Shown here piece after piece: positions 1 to 10,154 of a DNA stretch of 41,330 bases. The DNA comes from Prorocentrum cordatum (lineage: Eukaryota > Sar > Dinophyceae > Prorocentrales > Prorocentraceae), in contig CAUYUJ010021683.1 of assembly GCA_963575745.1 (NCBI GenBank), forward strand, positions 30,001 to 71,330. Reading direction: 5' to 3'. The position numbers and the translations under genes were made by a program. Below the pieces are notes generated by a model, which was not told the origin of the DNA, did not search any database, and was given only the letters and a program-made list of their open reading frames with translations. The number at the start of each line of letters is the position of its first letter. Position 1 is the stretch's first letter.

Positions 1-780
1 AGCGGGAGTACGCCGGACCAAGCGGCATTAAAGCTGGATCGAGCCGGATTTCGGGCCAGGGCAACTCAGAATTTGACCTCCCAGGAGCTGCATCCGAAGA
101 AGGGGCCATCGGGCCACCATCGGCGATCAGCAGGCGATCGGGGCCCGATGTGCCACCCCCCCGGGGGCCTGTTCCACCCCAGCGCTGTCCCTGACGCTCG
201 CGCCCCCGCGGGCGGCATGACTCGGCACGGGGACGGCCCGGGCCTCCCCGCGTCGCGAGAAGCCGCCGACCCCGTCGGCGTGCGGAGGACGCGTCGTCGT
301 CGTCGTCCTCCTCCTCCTCCTCCTCCTCCTCCTCCAGTCGCCACTCCCCATGTTTTACTTGAGTCCTTCTCCTCCAACGTCCCAGCCGAAACGACAATGA
401 CGGACGTTGAGATTCAAGGGAAGCCCCTTCCCTTTGATCCCTTCCCCGCCCTGGGGGGTGAGGTGTCAAGGAGGGTCCTGGGGGAGGTCCCGGGAGGGGG
501 CCAGGTTGGGGGGTCCCGGGGGGGGGGGGGGGGGAAACGCATGCGGTACTAATTCCAACCGAGTGGGACTATCCCAACCTACTTGTATATTTTCCAAGAG
601 CGCGTTTCTCTGTTTTCGGCGATAATGGGCATTATAGGGGGGGTATTATGTGACGCCTCCCCCCCGCCGTGTGGCTCCGGCACCACATCCCTGCCCGCGC
701 GCACGACGACGATGAACGACGAGCGACGAGCGACGAGCAACGACGACGACGACGCGAGCAGCATGTAGGGGGCCACCTGC
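1..780. other. GC-rich sequence, no gene seen
   Basis: No ORF here has recognisable protein character. The stretch holds a short CTC trinucleotide run (about 304-336) and a G homopolymer (about 518-534). The overlapping open frames are low-complexity products of these runs (Pro, Arg or Gly strings) and are not called as genes. Confidence 0.5.
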
Positions 781-781
781 C

Positions 782-988
782 CCACAGCGCCTGTGTACAC
801 AACAATGCTCGCGTGCACAACAACGCGCGTGTACGCCACAGCGCCTGCGTACACCGCAACAGCCGTGTGCGAAACAGCGCCTGTGTACACCACAGTGCTG
901 GCGTGCACCAGAGTGCTTGCGTACACCACAGCATCTGCGTGTACGCAGCGCTGGTGTTCACCACAGTGTTTGCGTGCACGGGACAGGT
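782..988. repeat. Minisatellite, ~18-bp GTGTACACCACAGC-type units
   Basis: About eleven diverged units built on the core GCCTGTGTACACCACAG follow one another, each with the alternating GTGTAC/GTGCAC motif. Open frames run through on both strands, but only because the unit is a multiple of three. No protein family is recognisable. Confidence 0.75.
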
Positions 989-1037
989 AGAGCGAGTGCC
1001 AGGAAAGTGCTGATAATAGGATGCGACGTTTTTCTCT

Positions 1038-1145
1038 TCTCCCTCCTCCTCCTCCTCCACCTCCTCTCCTCCTCCTCTTCCTCTTCCTCCTCCTGCTCCC
1101 ATGCGGATTCCTATGCGGACGCCGATGCGGATCCCGATGCGCACG
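1038..1145. repeat. CTC tract followed by ATGCGGAT hexamer-type repeat
   Basis: A pyrimidine CTC/TCC tract (about 1038-1098) is followed by four or five copies of a 12-bp unit, ATGCGGATTCCT and variants, up to about 1145. Simple repeat only. Confidence 0.6.
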
Positions 1146-1439
1146 GCGGCATTGCCCAGAGCGCACTGGGGGGGAGGGGCGTTACGTTATAGGGGGGGAG
1201 GGGGGGGGGCGGGGGCTACAACGTCCATGATGCCCCAAGCAATAGAGAAACACGCTCCAACAGGCACGAAAGAGAAGCTAGTACGAATTTCTAACTTCTA
1301 AAGAGCGGCACTGTATGATTCTAAGTGTGAGGCAATGTTAGGACATCCCAACCAATTAAACTGCTTGTGTCTGCGCAAGTTCTCCAGAAGCTAATTTGAT
1401 TGCACGGGTTGGAATGTGTACCAGGTTTGTCTGGGGAAG

Positions 1440-1808
1440 TTACTGTAAATATACAGAATGGTTTGACGGCTTCAGGGCTTCACGGCGGAAAGGTTTACGG
1501 GCTCAAGAAGAGGCTAAGGGCTTCAGGGTTTAAGGGTCGTTTCAATCATTCAGTGTTTGGAGGCTTCATGTCTTCAGGTTTCAAGGGCTTATGGGTTTAG
1601 AAGGTTTAGGTGCTTAAGGGTTTCAGGCCGTAGAGGGCTCAAGAGTTTCGGGGCTTTCGGTCTTAAGGGTTGAAGGATTTAGAGACAGGGTTCAGGTGAT
1701 TGAGGGCTTAGGGCCTTAAATGGATGAAGGGCTTGAGGGCTTAAGGAATTGAGGGCTTACGGGCATTAGGATTTAAGGGGCTTCAAAGTTTAAGGTGTTG
1801 AGGGTCTA
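1440..1808. repeat. Degenerate telomere-like TTTAGGG/CTTAAGGG repeat
   Basis: The interval is filled with 7-9 bp units such as GGGTTTA, GGGCTTCA, GGGCTTAA and GGGTTCA, all in one orientation (G-rich strand on plus). They resemble a decayed TTTAGGG telomere repeat, the Arabidopsis-type sequence reported for dinoflagellates. Exact TTTAGGG units are rare, so this is interstitial and old, or a convergent simple repeat. No gene is seen from 1146 to 1808. Confidence 0.5.
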
Positions 1809-1812
1809 CGGT

Positions 1813-2627
1813 TTCATCATCATCATCATCATCACCACCACCACCGCCACCACAGCCATCGTCATCACAACGGCCACCGCCACCACCAACACCAGCATCA
1901 TCATCGTCATCAGCATCATGATCAGCAACATCATAAGCAGCATCATCGTTATAGCCATCATCGTGATCTGTTGGCAATCATCGTCATCACCATCCTTCTC
2001 CTCATCCTCCTTATCTTCCTCCTCCTCGTCCTCCTCAGCATCATCATGTCCATCGCCACCAGCGTCAACATGATCATTGTCTCCACTTCCACCAGCATCA
2101 TAACCATCATCGTGATCATCATCATCAACATTCGCATCAACATCAACATCATCATCCTCATCATCACCATCCCCGACACCAATATCAACCGCATCATCAT
2201 CACCACCAGCATCATCATCACCATCATCATCATCATCATCATCAACAGCATCGTCATATTCATCATGATCGTCACCGCCATCGTCAAGTTCATCAACATG
2301 ATCATCACCATCCACATCACCATCCCAAACATCAGCATCGTCATCACCACGTCATCACTACCATCATCCGCATCATCATCAACATTAACATATCGTCGTC
2401 ATCATCACCACCAACATCATCATTATCATCATCGTCACCATCAGCATCATCATCATCATCATCATCACCAGCATCATCATCATCACCATCACCATCGCCA
2501 TCACCATCCCCATCACCACCATCATCATCATCCTCATCATCACCCCCATCCACATCCTCATTCTCAGTCTTACCATCAACATCATCAGAATCATCATCAT
2601 TATCATCATCAGCAACATCATCATCAC

Positions 2628-2662
<35 letters not shown>

Positions 2663-2780
2663 ACGTCAACGTCATCATCATCATCATCATCAGCATCAGC
2701 ATCAGCATCATCATAATAATCATCATCATCATCATCACCATCACCATCACCATCACCATCACCATCACCATCACCATCAC

Positions 2781-2830
<50 letters not shown>
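1813..2830. repeat. Long (ATC)n trinucleotide array, copy 1
   Basis: About 1 kb of imperfect ATC/CAT repeat with CAC, CAG, CGT and AAC variant triplets. It becomes purer toward the right end (about 2744-2828), where CACCAT and then CATCAT runs dominate. All long ORFs across it (poly-Ile/His on plus, poly-Asp/Met on minus) are artefacts of the array. Confidence 0.9.
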
Positions 2831-2851
2831 CACTCATGCGTCGAATGGGCG

Positions 2852-2992
2852 ACGGGCCGCGCGGATTGCTTGGATCTGCGCCAGACAACCCTCCCTGGCG
2901 CGCGGGGCGCTCCAGGGGGGCGGCACCAGAAGCGCCGAGAGAGGGGGGCCAGGCGCAGATCCGAGAACTGCGCGCCTAGCGCCAAAAACTTA
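2852..2992. repeat. T-shaped foldback element, copy T1 (diverged)
   Basis: Left arm GGATCTGCGCC (about 2872-2882) pairs with right arm GGCGCAGATCC (about 2952-2962), with looser pairing outward. Between them lie the two characteristic small hairpins, CCCTGGCGCGC...CTCCAGGG and GGCGGCACC...GCGCCGA, both with mismatches. It is the same element type as the much better preserved copies at 25036 and 25448. It abuts the ATC array. Confidence 0.7.
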
Positions 2993-3433
2993 TGGCAATG
3001 TAATGGGTTATTCTTCGACTCTTGACCCCTCTGGGCGAGTCGTCAGACGTGGATATATGGCGTCAGCGCAGGCGTCCTGACCTACTGGCGATCCCGCAAC
3101 CCCCACTTGTGACTGCATTGAAATGATGGTTATGTTTTTTGTTCTTCTTCGGTTCTTGACCCCTCTGGGGGGGGCCGACCCGGTCGTATGCAGACGACAT
3201 CGTCATCGCGAGGGGCGCCGACGCAGGTGGCTCCCCCACCGGGGGGGAACGTGTGCCCGGCAATTTTCCAGAAGCTCCTTCGGGAGCTCCTGCCAAAAGT
3301 CTCCTCTCTTCTCTCGGAAGGCTTTTGGACTTTGGGACAGCCTTCTGGCGCTCCGCTATCCGGGCTTTGGACTTCACACGTGACCTTCTGAAGCCGACTC
3401 CACAAATCTGGGCTTTGAACTTCACAACTAGGA

Positions 3434-3623
3434 TTAAATCCGGCGCGTCCCCCTACAGGGGGATTTTCGACGAACAATAAAAAATACCACCACAATACCC
3501 CAAAGAGGTCAAACATATCAAAAAAATAGTCCCCAGACTATTTTTGGACTATTTTTGAATTATGTTTGGTGTATCTTTTGTTTTTCGTCGAAAATCCCCC
3601 TGTAGGGGACAGGTCCGACTTAA
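3434..3623. mobile_element. MITE, family M1 (TTAA-flanked, CCCCTACAGGGGG ends)
   Basis: Near-perfect inverted ends: CCCCCTACAGGGGGATTTTC at 3449 onward and its reverse complement ending near 3608. The outer inverted sequence extends to TTAA on both sides (3434-3437 and about 3621-3624). The interior contains CCCCAGACTATTTTTGGACTA, shared with the elements at 16528 and 21115. It has no coding capacity. The flanking TTAA suggests piggyBac-type target choice, which is inference only. Confidence 0.7.
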
Positions 3624-3774
3624 AACTAAGATAGAAAATCACGCGAGGGGCGCCAACGCCAGTGGGTCCCCCAGCGGGGGGCCCCGCGCGGCGCGGCCGG
3701 AGGCCGCCGCTGCTGGGGCGGAGGCGTAGGGCATGCGGCAGGCCTCCGCGCGGCGCGTTCCGCGGCCGCCGGAC

Positions 3775-3989
3775 AGGGAAGGGAACCACAACGAGGGGGG
3801 CGGCGGAGGACTGAGGCGTGCAGAGGAGAAGGCAAAGGAGAAGGGAGGAGGAGAAGAGGAGGAGGAGGAGGAGGAGGAGGAACAGGAGGAGGAGGAGGAG
3901 AAAGGGGAAGACGAGGAGGAGAATTTTTGGCCGCAGCGCAGCAAGCAGCCCACACGTCACCTCGGGGGGAGGCCCCCGAGGCGGAGGAG

Positions 3990-4024
<35 letters not shown>

Positions 4025-4120
4025 GGAGGAGGCGGAGGAGGAGGAGGGGGAGGAGGAGGAGGAGGAGGAGGAGGGAGGAAGAGGAGGAGAAGGAGGAAGA
4101 GGAGCAGGCTGCGCGGCGAG
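3775..4120. repeat. GGA/GAG polypurine tract, part 1
   Basis: Interrupted GAGGAG polypurine sequence on plus, broken by about 50 bases of mixed sequence near 3930-3980. The Glu/Arg/Gly strings on plus and Leu/Ser/Pro strings on minus are repeat artefacts. From about 4121 to 4410 the sequence is mixed GC-rich DNA with no recognisable gene. Confidence 0.8.
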
Positions 4121-4409
4121 AGCCGGTATGTCCCCGAGCCGCAAAGCTGAGCTTGGCAGTGCGGAGCGCTTGCCCACGGGCGTGCCGGCGACGAGAGGCC
4201 CGACGGACCCGAGAGGGCACGCCGCCCAGACGCTAGCCTCCCAGGCGGAAGCCGGGCCCGACCAGCACGCCGCCAGACAGCGAAGGCGGCGGCCCACGAG
4301 GGCCCCGACCACCCGAGGCGACGGGGCGGGGCAGGGGGTTCCAGGCGGGCCCCGCCCCCCGCACCGGGGGAGCCAAGAGGCGGTCCCCGCAGTGCCCCCA
4401 GGCCCGAAA

Positions 4410-5118
4410 GGCCGGAGGAGGAGGGAGGAGGAGGGAGGAGGAGGAGGAGGAGGAGGAGGAGGAGGATGAGGAGGAGGAGGAGGATCAGGAGGAGGAGGAG
4501 GAGGAGGAGAGGAGGAGGAGGAGGAGGAGGAGGAGGAGGAGGAGGGAGGAGGAGGAAGGAGGACGAGGACGGGAGGAGGAGGACGAGGAGGAGGAGAAGG
4601 AGGAGGAGGAGGAGGAGGAGTAGGAGGAGGAGAGGGAGAAGATAGGAGGAGGAGAGGAGATGAGGAGGGAGGAGAGGAGGAGGAGAGGAGGATGAGGAGG
4701 AGGGAGGAGTAGGAGGAGGAGGAGGAGGAGGAGGAGGAGGAGGAGGAGGAGGAGGAGAGGAGGAGGAGGAGGAGATGGAGAGGAGGAGGAGGAGGAGGAG
4801 AGGATGAGGAGGGAGGGAGAGGAGGAGGAGGAGGAGGAGGAGGAGGAGGAGGAGGAGGAGGAGGAGAAGAGAGGATGAGGATGAGGAGGAGGAGGAGGAG
4901 GAGAGGAGGAGGAGGAGGAGGAGGAGGAGGCAGGAGGCAGGAGGAGGAGGAGGAGGAGGAAGGGGAAGACGAGGAGGAGGAGGAGGAGGAGGAGGAGGAG
5001 GCAGGAGGCAGGAGGCAGGAGGAGGAGGAGGAAGAGGAGGAGGCAGGAGGCAGGAGGCAGGAGGCAGGAGGAGGAGGCAGGAGGAGGAGGAGGAGGAGGA
5101 GGAGGAGGGAGGGGAGAA
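4410..5118. repeat. ~700-bp GGA polypurine tract with CAGGAGG subrepeat
   Basis: The plus strand is almost pure purine: GGAGGA with rare T or C interruptions. Near 4930-5085 it acquires a GGAGGCAGGAGGCAGG subrepeat. The open frames through it encode only Leu/Ser/Pro or Glu/Gly/Arg homopolymers and are not genes. It ends about 80 bp before the copia LTR. Confidence 0.9.
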
Positions 5119-5191
5119 GCGCGACCCTCCCGCAAGGGCCCGCGCCCAGTTTGAAGCCAAAGTGGCGGCGCCGAGTGCGCCTTTTTCGGCC

Positions 5192-5196
5192 CCGGG
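5192..5196. repeat. Copia target-site duplication, left copy (CCGGG)
   Basis: The five bases immediately left of the left LTR match the five bases immediately right of the right LTR (15236-15240). Five base pairs is the usual Ty1/copia duplication length. Confidence 0.85.
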
Positions 5197-5338
5197 TGTC
5201 GAAATAACACTTGTTACAAGTAAGCGATGTGACTCGTATGTTTTGCACCACCGCGGCACACTGAGCACAAATGCTACACGTACGGATAGCTAGGAGTGGC
5301 GAAGAGAAAACCATGGACACAAGATCCCAACATCGTCA
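5197..5338 (-). repeat. Copia 3' LTR
   Basis: A 142-bp LTR beginning TGTCGAAATAACAC and ending ATCGTCA on plus. It aligns without gaps to 15094-15235 with about 9 differences, roughly 94% identity by eye. It is short for an LTR but within the copia range. Confidence 0.93.
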
Positions 5339-5353
5339 CTCCCAAAACTTAAC
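5339..5353 (-). other. Candidate polypurine tract of copia element
   Basis: Read on minus, the bases next to the 3' LTR are AAGTTTTGGGAG, a weak polypurine tract in the right place to prime plus-strand DNA synthesis. It is assigned mainly by position. Confidence 0.4.
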
Positions 5354-5482
5354 TGTTCGTAAAAGACTCTTGAGCTATCGGGCGAAACCGTCGAGCACGC
5401 TTACAGCACACAAGAGAGAGGAAGGAGGAAGAGAGGAAACAGGAAAGGGGACAACTGCAGGGCTGGGCTGCCCGCCTGGTCG

Positions 5483-6184
5483 TCATTCACGAGGAGCTGC
5501 ATGCTCAGCGTGATCTCGAGGCTTGGACTTCCCAGCCCTGTCCTCTCCCATGCTCACGTCGGGCTTGCAGGACGGCAGCGGTGCCGTCTCAAAGCCATCC
5601 TCGATGGAATTCGTGAATTCACGCAGCTCCGGTTGACACTCGAGCTTGCTGCGAGACTCCTGTAGGATCTCTCCGATGATAACCTCCTGCTCGGAGGACA
5701 AAGCTAAACGACGGGACGTCCAATCTGACGTCGTCACATGCTGAAACCCGTGACTGTCACGATCATGGCTGTCCTTTTCCTGCTTCTTGACCTGCTCCAA
5801 TGCCTCCTCAGCTGTGGTAGACTCCTCGTAGTCGTGAGCGGCCCATTCCTTCAGCGCATCGATGGCAATAGAAGCAGCAGTAGGTGCACCAGCAAACTCA
5901 CTGTCGTCGCCTGATTCGATAGAGTTGGTGAAACGATTCTCGAGGTCGACCAGTGTGATCTCGGCCGCATCGATGATCGCCGCTGGCCCGGTGATCTGTA
6001 CACGCTTGGTCGTTAGTGTGTAGGTCAGGCCGATCTTCTGATTGTCGTACTTGGAACCCAGCAAGACACTCGCATTGATCTTGGCCTTGGTGGAAGTTTG
6101 TTGTGGACCACTGCCCCCAGCGGTGGACGCATGACCCAAAGTGGTCAAGAATGTGCGACACGTGTCGTGATCGTCAGTAGCCAT
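5483..6184 (-). CDS. Extra 3' ORF of copia element, unknown function
   Basis: This ORF of about 233 codons begins at an ATG reading MATDDHDTCRTFL and ends at 5483, between RNase H and the 3' LTR. It is not low-complexity. Its middle (KINASVLLGSKYDNQKIG, then a YTLTTKRVQITG stretch) looks like a folded beta-rich segment. The C-terminal half is acidic and charged with a likely helix (EEALEQVKKQEKD), and I see no transmembrane segment or signal peptide. The open frame continues upstream to 6538, but that part overlaps RNase H in another frame, so I prefer the ATG at 6184. I do not recognise the family. The position is where some copia elements carry an extra (env-like or accessory) ORF, but nothing here indicates an envelope protein. 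Confidence 0.5.
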   Translation of the reverse strand: MATDDHDTCRTFLTTLGHASTAGGSGPQQTSTKAKINASVLLGSKYDNQKIGLTYTLTTKRVQITGPAAIIDAAEITLVDLENRFTNSIESGDDSEFAGAPTAASIAIDALKEWAAHDYEESTTAEEALEQVKKQEKDSHDRDSHGFQHVTTSDWTSRRLALSSEQEVIIGEILQESRSKLECQPELREFTNSIEDGFETAPLPSCKPDVSMGEDRAGKSKPRDHAEHAAPRE

Positions 6185-6423
6185 GAAGTGCACCATCTCT
6201 GAGCACCGCGCAGATGGCCGCACACGAAGTGTCTCAAAATGCTTGAGCCACAAGCTACATAAAAGACGTGCTTGGCATCGGTGTTGGTTGCTCCCACAGA
6301 GTAGACACACTCGTCGCAACTCCTTTTTCCACCAAACAGGCCAAAACGCACATGCAGGTATCTCTGAAACACGAGAACAAAAACTGCCCACGACTGAGAA
6401 CAACAGTCCCCTCTGCGGAGATG

Positions 6424-7071
6424 TCACTTCTTGATGGGCTTCCTCTGCTCCCGCTCCGTCTTTGCCCAGTCCAGCATGAGACTCTCCTCGGGGATCTGGT
6501 AGCATCCAGTCCTGATGACACCCCTGAGCAAATAACACGTCTCAGCAGTGTCTTTCGTCAAGCCATCCGCCATCTGGCGGTTGGTGGGCGCCCACCTCAG
6601 TGTTGTTGTGGCTCGATCCGAACCTTCTCGAACAATAACAATGTCCACGGCAACTCTGCGATCTCCGACTGTGGGTGGCGATGAGGCGCCAGTGATGTGG
6701 TCGTACACGCTCTTACAGTCGGTCACCGCCAGGCAGGGATGTCGACCTAGCCAGCGCTCACGCGTCTTGATGTCGAAGTCCGCGTAGAGGGCCTCGGCCA
6801 GATGGCACAACAACCATTCCAGGTGACCAATGCCATCAGACAGAGCCTGTGTCTCACCTGCCAAGGTAGAACCCACCACGCGTTTAAGTCGGTACGAGCG
6901 CCAAACTGCCGGACTCCAGGGCGACTTCTTGCCCTCCGCCATCTCACGGGTCGTGACGGCCAGAATGTACCCAGCCTGAGTTCCGTTCTTGGCAGCGTTC
7001 AGGAAGGATGCGTCACTGTGCATGATGATACACAGCTCCTTAGGCAGGATGCTCTTCACGACTAGTATCAT
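6424..7071 (-). CDS. Copia RNase H domain (intact frame)
   Basis: This is the C-terminal RNase H of the copia polyprotein, which removes RNA from RNA:DNA hybrids during reverse transcription. The frame of 215 residues is uninterrupted. It shows IMHSDASFLN (first acidic residue), GETQALSDG (catalytic Glu), AVTDCKSVYDH (third acidic residue) and the terminal WAPTNRQMADGLTK, which matches the end of copia RNase H domains. It begins inside the RT-RNase H connection (upstream in the same frame: RRLLQHQD), so the listed start is not a true initiation codon. RT just upstream is in a different frame, so a frameshift lies near 7070-7100. The stop at 6424 ends the polyprotein. Confidence 0.85.
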   Translation of the reverse strand: MILVVKSILPKELCIIMHSDASFLNAAKNGTQAGYILAVTTREMAEGKKSPWSPAVWRSYRLKRVVGSTLAGETQALSDGIGHLEWLLCHLAEALYADFDIKTRERWLGRHPCLAVTDCKSVYDHITGASSPPTVGDRRVAVDIVIVREGSDRATTTLRWAPTNRQMADGLTKDTAETCYLLRGVIRTGCYQIPEESLMLDWAKTEREQRKPIKK

Positions 7072-7922
7072 ATCCTGATGTTGAAGTAGCCGTCGACAAG
7101 TGCGTTGGTCCGTCTGATCTGCCCCACAGTCGGTCGGGGCAACGCTTGTTGTCCCTGGGAGACCTGCACGCCCGTGTCTGGTCGTGTCTGACTGCAGAGC
7201 CAGCCTCCCTGACCAAGTAAGCGTCGAAGTCCGGCAACTTCCGCTTCAGTAGCTAGTGCATTGTCCGCGACCCGTCGTCGAACGGTCACTGGCTTGAGCT
7301 CCTGGTAAGGCGTGGTCTGGCGGATGGAGATGTCGAACGTCTTCGGGTCCTGGTGGAGAACACTGCCGCAGTACTCGCCCTCACCGACGGCCCACTTTCG
7401 GAAAGGGAACTCCCCCTTCAATCTCTGCACCGCCCCATGGAAATAAACGCCCCCACCCGCGATCAACACATCGTCAACATGGACCACAAGGATACCACAA
7501 AGCTTACATTGAGCATCACGAAGGAAGAAGAGGCAGGGGTCCAAACGTGACTTTGACCACGGCCTGCCCTCGTGAGCCGTCTGATCTGTAAGCCAACCTG
7601 ATATCTTGGAATACCAACGGCAAGGAGCGTCACCCAAGCCATACAGGGGTAGCACAAGTTCCACCACCTGATCAGGATGAAGGCCAGGAAGACCGCCAGG
7701 TGGTTGCTTCGCGTAGAGTGGTCCATCTGGTCGTTGTAGTGGGTCGCTCTCCATAAAGGCGCCCCGGATATCTCCGATCTGAAGTCGCCATTGATGAGAT
7801 GCAGCCAGCTGAAGTGTTAGCATTCGAGCGGTCTGCGATACCGTGGGTGCGGCCGTCTGGTTCCAATAGACGAGCTTGAGAGCGTCCGGGCCCTTGAAAC
7901 CTCTGGCAAACCAACGAGCCTT
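7068..7922 (-). CDS. Copia reverse transcriptase core
   Basis: This is the RNA-dependent DNA polymerase of the copia element. The frame opens near 7922 with KARWFARGFKGPD, the conserved entry to copia RT. It continues through IGDIRGAF (motif A Asp, near 7757-7776), LPLYGLGDAPCRWY, and VVHVDDVLIAGG (motif C, near 7468-7485), then LRRLLGQGGWLCSQTRPD of the thumb/connection. His replaces the usual Tyr of YVDD; as I recall this is common in dinoflagellate copia elements and need not be inactivating. The frame differs from the segment upstream (8925-7918) and from RNase H downstream, so at least two frameshifts flank it. Both motif A and motif C aspartates are present. Confidence 0.85.
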   Translation of the reverse strand, partial: KARWFARGFKGPDALKLVYWNQTAAPTVSQTARMLTLQLAASHQWRLQIGDIRGAFMESDPLQRPDGPLYAKQPPGGLPGLHPDQVVELVLPLYGLGDAPCRWYSKISGWLTDQTAHEGRPWSKSRLDPCLFFLRDAQCKLCGILVVHVDDVLIAGGGVYFHGAVQRLKGEFPFRKWAVGEGEYCGSVLHQDPKTFDISIRQTTPYQELKPVTVRRRVADNALATEAEVAGLRRLLGQGGWLCSQTRPDTGVQVSQGQQALPRPTVGQIRRTNALVDGYFNIRI

Positions 7923-8925
7923 TTACCAACTCCTTGCCGTCGGAGTCGCGCTTGATGGTCAGGACGAAACGTGTGTCAACGAGTCGATCAGGTCGGGTAC
8001 GCTTGATCTCACCTGACTCCTTCAAACTGCACACACGTACGGCATGCTTCTCCTGGTCCACGGTCTGCCACTCTGTCATCTTGGCGTTCAGGATCTCCTC
8101 GATGAGGTCGGGGCGGAGCTTGTCAGTGATCTCCTTGCGACCCTTCGCCAGCAATGCCTCGTAGCAGGGCTCCCCGGTGCGCACCATGGAGGTCAGGCAG
8201 ACATCAGCAGTGATGATCGCGCCCTGACCCTCCGTCTCAGCCTCTGCCACTAGCTCGTCGTGCTCAGGATCGGGGTCCAGGAGCGCCCGCCGAGCATCAG
8301 CTGGCCGAGTCGGAGACTCCTCGACTGCAGGCTGCACAGCCGTAGTAATAGCTTGACCAAATGCCACCGATGATGTGAGACCCTCAGTCGGGACCGCTGT
8401 CTTCTCTCTCAGGCGTTCCAAGGGCTTACCCTCGATGTCGAACACGCGCCGGGCGACTAGGCTCGGGTCTTGCAGCTCGTCGATATTTTTCTTGGCGGCC
8501 TGGTCCACCTCGAGGTTGTTGCCCCCGGGAGCTGGAACCAACACGTCGTCAGTCGATCCAGCATCAGGCGGAGGTCGGTCCGCAGGTAGAGCGGGCCCGA
8601 GAGGTAGCGCAGGCTCAGGGCCGACAGGCAGAGGTGCCGGCACCACGATGACGCTACCTTCGCCCGATGGTGCCGGAGCCTGTCCTTGATTCTCAGCAGG
8701 CAGGTCCACGTAGACCGAGTTGCCCTGCTTTCCTTTGAACTTCTCTTGGGCGGCCCTGAACTCTTGACGCACATGCCAGTCTGCCCGCTCCTCCTCTCGG
8801 GTAGCATGTCGAAGGTGTTCGGGAGCCGCTCGAATCAGGGCACCTGCGTGTGATTGCCAATAGTGACCCTTTTTCCTCGCCGAGGACCGTAGCCCTTCCA
8901 TGCCAACGTGCATTATTCTTGCCAT
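7918..8925 (-). CDS. Copia integrase C-terminus and IN-RT linker
   Basis: This open segment continues the polyprotein after integrase. Near its start it reads GHYWQSHAGALIRAAPEHLRH, matching the end of copia integrases where the chromodomain-like tail gives way to LIRxAPEHLR. A long Pro/Ala/Glu-rich linker follows, then the N-terminal RT region (ITDKLRPDLIEEILNAK, RPDRLVDTRFVLTIK). Near 7920 the frame runs off into nonsense while the neighbouring frame continues correctly as KARWF, which marks a one-base frameshift. The integrase core upstream is in yet another frame, so another indel lies near 8870. Confidence 0.7.
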
Positions 8926-10154
8926 CCTTCTGCCGACCCTTGCCTCGACCTCGCCGCCAGTAGGCCACCCGATCGCCTGCTCGAAATTCTCGGAAGGGAC
9001 GGGGTCGAGGTTCCAGAGCCGTTCTCATGGCCTCATCGTCACTGTACATCAGGACAGCCATGCGGGCGGCAGTCCGAACAGCCGCAGCCCGCTGGTAGAC
9101 GTCGCTGCGTAGCGCCAAACTGTTCGCAACAATGTCCGGTGAGTCCTTGAGAAGGTCGGCCGGGAGAGGAGGATCACGCCCGAACACGCGTTGGCAAGGG
9201 CTGTGCCCATGCTTCCTCAGGAGACGGTTCTTCTGATCGCAGACCATGCCGACGCATTGCTCCCACTCCTGATGGTTCTTCGGCTGGACAGTCCCGATCA
9301 CCTTGCTCAGGATGTTGGCGAACCAGGAGCCATGTCTCTCAGCCTTTCCGTGTAACCAGTGAGCTTCGCCTGGGATGACGTCAAAGTCCATTCCGTCGCA
9401 CTCCAGCACCTCGGACATGATGGCACCGGTGTTGGCCTGGGCCGAGTCACACTTGGCCCTGACCGGCGCTCCGTAGGGCCGTCGCCAGCCCACGTCCCAG
9501 GCCTTCCTGAGAGTCTCACCGTTCTCCTCATTACCCGCCAGCGGCATCATCTGTTGGAGAGAGCTGGCGCCATCCACGACATTCAGAGCGGCCCAGGTCT
9601 TCCCAGAGATGTAGTACGGCAGCTCCTTGACGTCGAAGCCCACCTCGGACAACGCCTGAATGTTTCTGGGAAGCGCCGCTGGCCGTGGCAACTTGGGAGC
9701 TCGGTTCTGTTCGCATACGTCGCACTTGAAATCCCGTGCGATGGCGATGGCCTCCTCGGTCGCGTTGCCATGCTTGAGGATGCGGATCAGGTCCCCGGCC
9801 GCAGGGTGGCCAAGATTGACGTGGATCTTGCGAACCGCTGTCTCCAGCTTCCGCCGTCGATCTCGAGCTTCAGCTTGGGATTCTGGCGGCTCCTCCACGT
9901 CCTGATCGGCCTTCTTGCGCCTCTTGGACGTGGCAGACACCTCCATCATGAGAGATTCGTGAGTGTGGACCTCGACCAAGCCCTGCCAGAGCACGTCCCT
10001 CGCCTGCAGCGACTCCTCGACCTCCACCTCGGAAACCAGAACCGACAGCTCCTTGGACATCCCGCTCACGATAGCACGAACCAGTGCGGCGGGATAGCGC
10101 TGAGAAGCTGCACTCCGTCGTTCACCTCCAGCTCCTCCTTGAATCATCTCGTGG
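8870..10154 (-). CDS. Copia integrase
   Basis: This domain inserts the element's DNA copy into the genome. It has the N-terminal HHCC zinc-binding module (HVNLGH, later CDVCEQ, about 9715-9830). The catalytic triad is visible as Asp in NVVDGASS, Asp in RAKCDSAQAN (about 9432-9458) and Glu in HGKAERHGSW (about 9331-9351). The frame stays open further upstream to 10777, but residues before NHEMIQGG come from the nested insertion and are not integrase. About 75 residues between there and the zinc module form a charged linker (KRRKKADQDVEE). All catalytic residues appear intact, and the C-terminal frame is lost near 8870. Confidence 0.85.
10148..10154. repeat. Left flank repeat of nested insertion (CTCGTGG)
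   Basis: These seven bases match 12466-12472 (CTCGCGG) at six positions. This is consistent with a decayed 7-bp target duplication of the element between them. Confidence 0.55.

Noticed and set aside
1813-2830. Long His-rich, Ile-rich, Asp-rich and Met-rich ORFs
   Set aside because: Pure products of the ATC triplet array in all frames of both strands. No start context, domain or composition change marks a gene. The same applies to 19626-20772 and 40608-41238.
3538-5320. Large Leu/Ser/Pro ORFs of more than 560 residues on minus and Glu/Gly/Arg ORFs on plus
   Set aside because: They arise from the GGA/TCC polypurine tract, which has no stop codons in any frame. Their termini run into a MITE and the copia LTR.
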